A stretch of DNA of 6,683 nt from Methanobrevibacter sp. Lineage in GTDB: Archaea > Methanobacteriota > Methanobacteria > Methanobacteriales > Methanobacteriaceae. The DNA lies in contig WRMT01000177.1 of NCBI GenBank assembly GCA_009777005.1, forward strand, positions 1-6,683, read 5' to 3'. The notes beneath the pieces were generated by a model. The model searched no databases, was not told the origin of the DNA, and saw only the letters and a list, made by a program, of their open reading frames with translations. Made by a program: the position numbers and the translations under genes. Positions 1 through 4,870 of the stretch are shown piece by piece. The stretch's first letter is position 1; each line of letters starts with the position of its first letter.

Positions 1-409
1 AATGGAAATAATCCAACAACTAGAAAATAATGATGATGAAGGACTAAAAGAAAATATCAACTTTTTATTATGAAATATTCCCTATAAAATTCATGGAAAA
101 GATGAACGATATTATCACAGTGTTTTTTTAGTATGGCTACAAACAATGGGATTTCCAATAGAAGCAATTCACATAACAAACAAGGGAGAAATAGATTCAG
201 TCATAAAACTCTCAGAAAAAACAATTGTCATAGAAATAAAATACTCTAAAACAGAAAAGGAAGAAGATCTAAAAAAAGCTATCGAAAAAGCATTCACACA
301 AATCCATAATAGAAAATACTTTGAAAAATATCTAAAAAGAAAAAACCTTAATCTTTTAGCTATAGCTTTCAACAGAAAAGATGTTTTATGCGAATTTAAA
401 GAAGTATAA
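1..409 (+). pseudogene. C-terminal part of an AAA-ATPase / PD-(D/E)XK nuclease family protein, broken by an in-frame TGA
   Basis: The reading frame runs off the left edge of the window, so the N-terminal ATPase domain is not visible. In this frame (codons from base 2) a linker-like segment reaches an in-frame TGA at 71-73. The same frame then continues without a shift to the TAA at 407-409. The part after the stop matches the nuclease domain that ends the family of archaeal and bacterial ATP-binding proteins (PF09820 plus PF08011): NIPY, ERYYHS, NKGEID, IVIEIKYS, and a final QIHNRKYFEKYL followed by LAIAFNRK. The nuclease residues remain: Asp at 194-196, and Glu-x-Lys at 233-241. The ATG at 146 has no ribosome binding site and falls inside the domain, so a separate 87-aa gene is unlikely. 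No selenocysteine or tryptophan recoding is expected; TGA is used here as the normal stop of ehaN and vapB. A sequencing error at 71-73 is the main alternative. Confidence 0.72.
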
Positions 410-426
410 TTAATATAATGCTTAAT

Positions 427-445
427 CATATTTTTTTAAAATATG
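427..445 (+). terminator. Hairpin with T7 tract after the nuclease remnant
   Basis: CATATTTT (427-434) and AAAATATG (438-445) are perfect inverted arms around a TTT loop, with a run of seven T at 431-437, 18 bases past the stop of the plus-strand remnant. Archaeal transcription typically ends on T-tracts, so this is a reasonable terminator for the plus-strand gene. The symmetry means it could also act on the other strand. Confidence 0.45.
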
Positions 446-475
446 TCAAACATTACACAAAAAAAATATAAATAA

Positions 476-509
476 TTAACTTCGTTATAGTAACCTATAA
501 CGAAGTTAA
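476..509. repeat. Perfect 15-bp-arm palindrome with 4-bp spacer
   Basis: The left arm (476-490, TTAACTTCGTTATAG) and the right arm (495-509) are exact reverse complements, separated by TAAC. The arms are richer in G and C than the surrounding DNA and are the longest perfect inverted repeat I see in the window. An A-run (508-515) follows on the plus strand. Read on the minus strand, the hairpin is followed ten bases on by eight T (459-466), so it could end leftward transcripts. It could equally be a binding or recombination site. Its 34-bp length and outer TAACTTCGT...ACGAAGTTA recall lox-type sites, but no recombinase gene is visible. Confidence 0.6.
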
Positions 510-656
510 AAAAAAGATGCCTTAACAACTTCACTTACCAAATAGCTAAAATGAAAGTGTCCTGCAATTCAAAATTAAAATTTTTATATTTTTTAAAATA
601 AATTATAAAAATTTAAATAAATTACAACTTATATTTTAACATTAATAATAATAATT

Positions 657-671
657 AAAAAAAAAAAAAAA
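657..671 (-). terminator. T15 tract on the minus strand
   Basis: This is an uninterrupted run of fifteen A on the plus strand, i.e. T15 for transcription running leftward from vapBC, about 270 bases past the vapC stop. It has no stem. It is a possible back-up terminator, judged only from the archaeal preference for T-tracts. The length of such a homopolymer may also be uncertain in an assembly. Confidence 0.3.
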
Positions 672-785
672 GTTTAATTAAATCTTTGTTTTTAATTTGA
701 GTAAATAATAAGTTGTTAAATCAAAATATATTTCACTGGATTTTTGAAAAAAGTAATTATGAGATGTCATAAAATAAAATTTTTT

Positions 786-794
786 AAAAAAAAA
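786..794 (-). terminator. T9 tract downstream of vapC
   Basis: Nine A on the plus strand, preceded by six T (780-785), give T9 then A6 on the minus strand about 150 bases after the vapC stop. It is the first strong T-tract in the path of vapBC transcription and so the likeliest stop signal. Confidence 0.4.
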
Positions 795-941
795 TAATGT
801 CAAAATAAGTAGGATGTTCTATTTAAAAATTCATACAATATTAATTTAGATGAAGTTACATTAAATGATTTTTCAACAAAAGCCCAATATTGAAATCAGT
901 GTAATTTGGCAGTCATATCTATATAGCTAACTTTTACCTGT

Positions 942-1334
942 TCATTGAAAAATTCGATTAATCCCTTCTTTTCCATCAAAATGTTGATCGAAAGAAGCTA
1001 TTCTATTTATATTTAATCTTTTCATTGTTTCAATTATGATGCAATCTGCAAATCCTAATTCTCCATGATATTTTAATTGAATATTGAGTGCATCATCATA
1101 AAGATTAATAGATTCTTCATAAATTTTAAAATTATCTTTAATTATTCTATAAACTTCTTGATTAAGTTTTCCTTTTTTAAATTTTCGAAGTGAATTGAGT
1201 ACTTCAATAATGATTACATGAGATATAACTTTTTCTTCATTTTCTATTATTTTAGCTAATTCTGTAGCTTCATAATGCCTACCATCACTATTATTAACTA
1301 ATGCAATAATAAAAGAAGTATCAAGAAATATCAA
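942..1334 (-). CDS. vapC: VapC-type toxin, PIN-domain ribonuclease
   Basis: This is a PIN-domain protein of usual size (about 130 aa), expected to be a Mg2+-dependent ribonuclease that halts translation when freed from its antitoxin. Numbered from the longest possible start (GTG at 1346), the acidic site is complete: Asp9 in FLDTSF, Glu48 in IIIEVL, Asp101 in GFADCI and Asp120 in ASFDQHF. I chose the TTG at 1334 as start because GGTGA (1340-1344) sits five bases upstream. The tandem GTG codons at 1346 and 1343 lack such a site, although the latter would give a familiar MKKLIFLDTS start. The gene overlaps the 3' end of vapB, and its ribosome binding site lies inside vapB, so the two are probably translationally coupled. 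The VapC call is solid; the RNA target cannot be told from sequence. Confidence 0.88.
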   Translation of the reverse strand: MIFLDTSFIIALVNNSDGRHYEATELAKIIENEEKVISHVIIIEVLNSLRKFKKGKLNQEVYRIIKDNFKIYEESINLYDDALNIQLKYHGELGFADCIIIETMKRLNINRIASFDQHFDGKEGINRIFQ

Positions 1335-1569
1335 TTTCTTCACCACTTCTAATTTTTCGCTGGAGTTTTACAGAATCTTTATGATTTTTAGACGAAATTA
1401 AACCATTTAAATCCATGAAATTAGTTTTTTTTCGAAATTCAACTTCAACCTTACCTTTTTCATTAATATTCCATTCTAAAATATGATTTAAGTCCAAATT
1501 AAGTTCTTTCCTAATTTTAGAAGGAACAACAGTTTGAAATCCTTTATAAAGGTTGCTTGTTTCCACCAT
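1321..1569 (-). CDS. vapB: VapB-type antitoxin, AbrB/SpoVT swapped-hairpin DNA-binding protein
   Basis: This 82-aa protein has an N-terminal AbrB-like fold: KGFQTVVPSKIRKELNL (residues 9-25) is the usual loop-strand-helix signature, followed by strands in HILEW and KVEVEF. The C-terminal tail (about 53-82, DLNGLISS then a charged helix) is the part that in this family wraps around and inhibits the partner toxin. The ATG at 1569 is preceded by AGGTGAT (1573-1579) with a three-base gap. The frame stays open upstream to 1722, but that extension is a hydrophobic, non-conserved translation of the promoter region and should be ignored. It overlaps vapC by 14 bases with the TTG start (26 with the GTG). 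The dimer is expected to bind its own promoter, where an inverted repeat is visible. It ends in TGA. Confidence 0.87.
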   Translation of the reverse strand: MVETSNLYKGFQTVVPSKIRKELNLDLNHILEWNINEKGKVEVEFRKKTNFMDLNGLISSKNHKDSVKLQRKIRSGEEIDIS

Positions 1570-1573
1570 ATTA

Positions 1574-1621
1574 TCACCTAATAATATATTGATTACTAAA
1601 AATATATAAATATTTAGGTGA
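1574..1621 (-). promoter_or_regulatory. Inverted repeat around the vapB promoter, candidate VapB operator
   Basis: TCACCTAA (1574-1581) and TTAGGTGA (1614-1621) are perfect 8-bp inverted arms. The similarity continues inward imperfectly to about 1589 and 1606. The repeat encloses the TATA-like box, and its left arm overlaps the vapB ribosome binding site. Antitoxins of this family repress their own operon by binding such symmetric sites. Alternatively, if transcription starts further upstream, the same arms could pair in the RNA and hide the ribosome binding site. Confidence 0.4.
1603..1610 (-). promoter_or_regulatory. TATA box of vapBC
   Basis: Reads TTTATATA on the minus strand, a textbook archaeal TATA box, 33 bases upstream of the vapB ATG. 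With the usual spacing of roughly 25 bases, transcription would start around 1580, giving a very short leader that just contains the AGGTGAT ribosome binding site. The surrounding DNA is so AT-rich that chance matches are common; the placement is what supports it. Confidence 0.45.
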
Positions 1622-1968
1622 AAAATATTTATCAGACTTTTTAAAAATAACTGAAAATTTTTAATGACTGAGGCATTGGATATTTTAAAAATATTTTTCA
1701 TTGTTAAAAATTCATAAAACATGAATCAGTCAAATATTGTCATGGAAATAATATTTTTAAGTAATCAAAACTTGAGATGTGAATCTATAATTCCTATTTT
1801 ATAATTTTTTTAGTTATAATAAAAATTTTTAAAAAAAATAAAAAATAAAAAAAGATTATGTTACAATAAACAATATTAAAATCCTATTTTTCTAATTAAA
1901 TAAGATTTATAAAAATCATTTATTACAAACTTTTCTTCAAGACTATAATTGAAATGAAGATAAATTTT

Positions 1969-1984
1969 AAAAAAAATAAAAAAA
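1969..1984 (-). terminator. Double T-tract terminator of ehaQ
   Basis: Two A-runs on the plus strand (A8 at 1969-1976 and A7 at 1978-1984) give T7-A-T8 on the minus strand, starting about 50 bases after the ehaQ stop. This is the expected form of an archaeal terminator. No stem is visible. Confidence 0.5.
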
Positions 1985-2035
1985 TAAGAAAATAGGAAAT
2001 AAAAACTTTAGTAAAAGTAATGAAAATAAAAATAA

Positions 2036-3400
2036 CTATTTTAAATTAATATTAATAGCATTTAAAGGACACAAAGACTCACACTCTCTGCAAGAAATAC
2101 ATAAGTCCTGATTTACAATTATTTCATCATTTTTAATTGATAATGCATTTACTGGACATTGGTTAGCACATATTCCACAAACTTGACACTTGGAATTTTG
2201 AATCTCAAACTTACCATCTCTAGGTCCATCAATGTTTCTTCTTGTGAAAAATATTTTATCTGATTCTAAATCATTAGTTTTTGTTTCAAAAAAGTCTTCT
2301 TGAATTTCAATAGCTTCAACTGGACATGTTGAAACACAATTACCACAGAAAACACATTCCTCTTCAATATGAATCAAAGAAGGTAGTTCTAGCCAAATAC
2401 AATTTACTGGGCAAATTTCCATACATTCTCCGCATCCTATACATTTTTCTTCAAGAAACTTAATTTTGCGAATTGGTGGGAAATAGTCTATGAAATCTTT
2501 TATATAGTCTAGGAAAATATTAGGGTCTATAACTGAGTTGATTTTATCCAGAACAATTTCAGTAATGTCTATTTCAAAAGCTTCATCATATTCCCCAGAT
2601 AAATCTTTAGCTAAATCTAATAAAATAGTATCAATGTCAACTATTTCATTAGACAATTTCTTTATATCATTGTCAATAATAGTTGAAACATTTTCCAAGA
2701 ATTTTAATTTATTAAATTGTTCAAAAGCTCTTTTACGGGAAGAATATCTAATAGCTGCTGATGGACAGACATTCATACATTCTTCACATCTTGCACAATA
2801 TGATGGGTTAATATTTGGTAATTTATTTACTTTACCAACATTTATAGCTCCTCTTGAAGGACAAATTTTTGTACAGGTCATACATCCAATACAATCTTTT
2901 TCCCTTATAACAATAGCTCTTCCACCAGAAACAGTTTTTGGAAGGATTTCACCATATTTAATTGCATCAGTTGGACAAGATCTAAAACAATAGCCACATC
3001 TTACACATTTATTTTCATCAATTTCACTATGTACTTGTTCACTTCCTGAAGCAGTTAAATGAATAGCTCCTGTTTTACAACTTAAAACACATGCACCACA
3101 AGCTTTACAAAGTTTAGAATTTATGTTTGGAATATTTTCTCTAATTGGAACAGCTAATTTTGTTTCCATTGAAATTGCATCATAAGGGCAAATTTCTCTA
3201 CATAAAACACACCCAAAGCATTTTTCATTAATATTAATCATGTCATTTTCAGAATTAATGGAAACAGCATTAACAGGACAAACATTAAGACAAGGTTTAT
3301 CTTTACATATTTCACACTTAGTCTCATCAATTTCATATTCCACTTCAACTTCCCTTAGTGGCTTATTGTATTTTTTAGTAGAAGCTTCAATAATAATCAT
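2036..3400 (-). CDS. ehaQ: EhaQ, 10x[4Fe-4S] polyferredoxin of energy-converting hydrogenase Eha
   Basis: This 454-aa, soluble-looking protein has ten 4Fe-4S cluster motifs. Their first cysteines are at residues 29, 61, 98, 132, 170, 202, 320, 349, 405 and 434. Ten clusters, next to a six-cluster partner, is the count reported for Eha. The role is electron transfer between the NiFe core and soluble ferredoxin at the cytoplasmic side. Motif 1 is unusual (C29-x2-C32-x4-C37-x3-C41), and motif 3 ends in CK rather than CP. Residues 213-319 hold no cysteine and look like a helical linker. The frame allows no start upstream of the ATG at 3400 (only TGT CAG GAG after a TGA). However, AGGAG touches that ATG with no gap, so initiation is odd. 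It is the last eha gene here; the expected ehaR-T do not follow. It ends in TAG. Confidence 0.88.
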   Translation of the reverse strand: MIIIEASTKKYNKPLREVEVEYEIDETKCEICKDKPCLNVCPVNAVSINSENDMININEKCFGCVLCREICPYDAISMETKLAVPIRENIPNINSKLCKACGACVLSCKTGAIHLTASGSEQVHSEIDENKCVRCGYCFRSCPTDAIKYGEILPKTVSGGRAIVIREKDCIGCMTCTKICPSRGAINVGKVNKLPNINPSYCARCEECMNVCPSAAIRYSSRKRAFEQFNKLKFLENVSTIIDNDIKKLSNEIVDIDTILLDLAKDLSGEYDEAFEIDITEIVLDKINSVIDPNIFLDYIKDFIDYFPPIRKIKFLEEKCIGCGECMEICPVNCIWLELPSLIHIEEECVFCGNCVSTCPVEAIEIQEDFFETKTNDLESDKIFFTRRNIDGPRDGKFEIQNSKCQVCGICANQCPVNALSIKNDEIIVNQDLCISCRECESLCPLNAININLK

Positions 3401-3434
3401 CTCCTGACATCATATTAAATATTATGAAAAAACC

Positions 3435-3505
3435 CAAATAACAAAACATTCTTTAAAACATCATTTTAAAGAAAAACTCAAATAATTAAACATTCTTTAA
3501 AACAT
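3435..3505. repeat. Two 27-bp direct repeats in the ehaP-ehaQ spacer
   Basis: The copies at 3435-3461 and 3479-3505 are 25/27 identical and share an exact core, AAACATTCTTTAAAACAT. Their starts are 44 bp apart, about four helical turns, and weaker similarity extends leftward of each (GAAAAAACCC against GAAAAACTC). Between them TTCTTTAAAA (3449-3458) and TTTTAAAGAA (3464-3473) form a perfect 10-bp hairpin with a 5-base loop. The position directly upstream of ehaQ suggests a tandem regulator site or a 44-bp local duplication. No function is established. Confidence 0.65.
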
Positions 3506-3552
3506 GTTAAACTAGAATTTAAACGATATTTCAAAAAATAGCTATTTGTTAG

Positions 3553-4566
3553 CTAATTGAAACTTTTAATAGTTATTAAAATAATTTCTTCATCGTCTAA
3601 ATCATCAAGTAAGAATTTAGCTACAAAATATTTTACTACACTAAACGGACATGTTTGATAACAATAGCTACATCTCAAACATTTTTTTGGATTATGTTTA
3701 ACTTCATTTTTCTCTGGATCATATCTAATAGCTTTTGTTGGACATTCATCAACACATAAACGACATTTTTTGCATTTAGATTCATCCCAAGTAATTAACC
3801 TAATTTCTAGTCTATTAATTGCATTTTCAATAATTTCAAAAGCTATTTCTTCATCAGGCAAAATAGCTAATGCCTCATCTCTAAATTTTGATAGAGGAAC
3901 TTGATATTTAAGAAGTTTATCTTTAGATAATTGATTTAGTTCATCTTCTTTAGATTCAATATACTCTTCTAAACTATTTACAACCAATCTAATAATAGCT
4001 TTTTGATCTTCAAGATTATCTATAAATATTCCTTTCATTGCTCCTTTTACAGGACAATTATTTAAACAATCCCCACAGGATATACATTTAGCTTGATTAA
4101 CTTGAATTTTATTATTTATCTCATCAATAGCATCAACAGGGCATGATTTTATACATTTCTTACATTTAATACATAAAAAATCATCCACAATATACTGTCT
4201 TTTTGAAGGAATTATATTAAATTCTTCTCTTATTAAATGATTTTCACCACATAAAATTGTTTTTGGATCTGTGGGACAAACCTCTGCACAAAAACCACAT
4301 CTTATACATGCAGAAACATTTATTATAGGATAAGTTAAACCTTCACTTTCATCATCATCTTGTTCGCGAACAAGTTTAATTGCATGAGGAGAAGGACAAG
4401 ACAAAGTACAAGCACCACAACCTATACAGTTCTCTTTAATAACTTCAGGAAAATCCCTAAACCTATCAGGTTTTTCTACTATATCATGTTTAGATTTTGC
4501 ATTAGTAAAACCTTCTAACCAGGTTTTTCTTGCAAATTCATATAAATACCAAATTACAGAAGACAT
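3553..4566 (-). CDS. ehaP: EhaP, 6x[4Fe-4S] polyferredoxin of energy-converting hydrogenase Eha
   Basis: This 337-aa protein has six CxxCxxCxxxCP motifs starting at Cys47, 87, 132, 161, 265 and 296, enough for six 4Fe-4S clusters. The first two, with the preceding WLEGFTNAKSK and DFPEV, resemble the complex-I NuoI / Ech EchF subunit that accepts electrons from the small subunit. EhaP is therefore probably the first carrier beyond the NiFe core, with EhaQ further out. Residues 172-264 lack cysteine and look helical, a linker similar in place and size to that of EhaQ. The ATG at 4566 follows GGTGGAT by a few bases. The gene is isolated by a 304-bp spacer from ehaO and a 152-bp spacer from ehaQ, so it may have its own promoter. 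Cys106 is an extra cysteine outside the motifs. It ends in TAG. Confidence 0.88.
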   Translation of the reverse strand: MSSVIWYLYEFARKTWLEGFTNAKSKHDIVEKPDRFRDFPEVIKENCIGCGACTLSCPSPHAIKLVREQDDDESEGLTYPIINVSACIRCGFCAEVCPTDPKTILCGENHLIREEFNIIPSKRQYIVDDFLCIKCKKCIKSCPVDAIDEINNKIQVNQAKCISCGDCLNNCPVKGAMKGIFIDNLEDQKAIIRLVVNSLEEYIESKEDELNQLSKDKLLKYQVPLSKFRDEALAILPDEEIAFEIIENAINRLEIRLITWDESKCKKCRLCVDECPTKAIRYDPEKNEVKHNPKKCLRCSYCYQTCPFSVVKYFVAKFLLDDLDDEEIILITIKSFN

Positions 4567-4608
4567 AATCCACCAAACAATTTTGTTTTGTAAATGCTTT
4601 AAAAAACT

Positions 4609-4620
4609 TTAAGTTCATTA
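4609..4620 (-). promoter_or_regulatory. TAATGAACTTAA box upstream of ehaP
   Basis: The 12 bases TAATGAACTTAA end 42 bases before the ehaP ATG. The identical 12-mer ends 43 bases before the ehaN ATG (6488-6499). Identity plus position suggests a shared control element or transcription-start region. An inverted 7-bp partner follows at 4645-4651. AT-rich background makes chance possible. Confidence 0.35.
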
Positions 4621-4681
4621 ATAAAAATTCAATTTCACTTTTTCAATGAACCTCAAGCATATAATTATTTAAATTAAAAAC

Positions 4682-4857
4682 ATCCTTTAAAAAATTCTCC
4701 TTTATCAAATTAACAATAAATATTTAAAATTAATAATAAAAATTTTAAACTAATAATAAATACTTTAAATTAATAATAAAAATTTTAAACTAATAATAAA
4801 TACTTTAAATTAATAATAAAAATTTTAAATTAATACTATCCTTTAAAAAAATTCTCC
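4682..4857. repeat. Direct repeat bracketing the 20-bp array
   Basis: The 19 bases at 4682-4700 (ATCCTTTAAAAAATTCTCC) recur at 4838-4857 with one extra A. They enclose the tandem array exactly. A third, diverged copy (4892-4914, ATCCTTTGAAGAAA then CCCC and TTTATC) is the actual 3' coding end of ehaO. This suggests the flanks are copies of that end. Confidence 0.7.
4701..4840. repeat. Tandem array of 20-bp units (about seven copies)
   Basis: There are seven consecutive 20-bp units. Those at 4741, 4761, 4781 and 4801 alternate between AATTTTAAACTAATAATAAA and TACTTTAAATTAATAATAAA, so that 4741-4780 and 4781-4820 are identical 40-bp blocks. The units at 4701, 4721 and 4821 are diverged edge copies. 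The second unit type is 17/20 identical to 4875-4894, the last codons of ehaO. There are no unique spacers, so this is not a CRISPR array. In RNA it would be the U-rich region after ehaO. Confidence 0.85.
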
Positions 4858-4870
4858 ATAATCTAATTAA

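Larger units (their letters stand above)
510..941. other. Gene-free AT-rich spacer downstream of vapC
   Basis: I find no convincing gene here on either strand. The stretch contains a 15-base A-run (657-671), a T6/A9 block (780-794), and short open stretches on the minus strand interrupted by stops (for example 941-803 with TGA at 896-898). These have no start signals and no family I recognise. It may be decayed sequence, but that is inference. Confidence 0.5.
1570..2035. other. Gene-free AT-rich spacer between ehaQ and vapB
   Basis: I see no gene. The right end carries T-tracts that should end ehaQ transcription, and the left end carries the vapB promoter and ribosome binding site. In between lie further homopolymer runs (T7 at 1805-1811; A8 at 1831-1838; A7 at 1847-1853). 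The only ATG-led plus-strand reading frame I checked (20 codons from 1742) has no ribosome binding site. The block marks the junction between the hydrogenase genes and the toxin-antitoxin pair. Confidence 0.55.
4567..4870. other. Repeat-filled spacer between ehaO and ehaP
   Basis: There is no gene in these 304 bases. From the ehaO side it holds a T7 tract on the minus strand (4845-4851, about 20 bases after the ehaO stop), a 20-bp tandem array, a second copy of the array's flanking repeat, and then the region upstream of ehaP with the TAATGAACTTAA box. A 7-bp inverted pair, GTTCATT (4613-4619) and AATGAAC (4645-4651), sits in that last part. I see no strong TATA box for ehaP. Confidence 0.6.

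Noticed and set aside
71..73. TGA read as selenocysteine or tryptophan
   Set aside because: ehaN and vapB use TGA as their normal stop, tryptophan is TGG in these genes, and the position is not a conserved Cys or Trp in the nuclease family as I know it.
169..429. Minus-strand open frame of 86 codons opposite the nuclease remnant
   Set aside because: It is the reverse shadow of the conserved nuclease coding sequence, with no family resemblance of its own.
803..941. Minus-strand stretch downstream of vapC reading YIDMTAKLH, stop, FQYWAFVEKSFNV
   Set aside because: It is only about 45 codons across a TGA, has no start or ribosome binding site, and I recognise no family. It may be a decayed gene, but the evidence is too thin to annotate.
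1665..1732. Inverted pair TGACTGA / TCAGTCA
   Set aside because: The arms are only seven bases with a 54-base gap, have no extension and sit upstream of the likely promoter; this is compatible with chance.
1742..1804. Plus-strand 20-codon ORF starting at ATG 1742
   Set aside because: It has no ribosome binding site, no recognisable product, and the length expected by chance.
2538..2993. Plus-strand open frame of 151 codons inside ehaQ
   Set aside because: It is the antisense shadow of the cysteine-rich polyferredoxin, with no independent start signal or recognisable product.
4701..4840. Tandem array considered as a CRISPR array
   Set aside because: The units abut directly with no unique spacers, are only 20 bp and AT-only in large part, and there are no cas genes.
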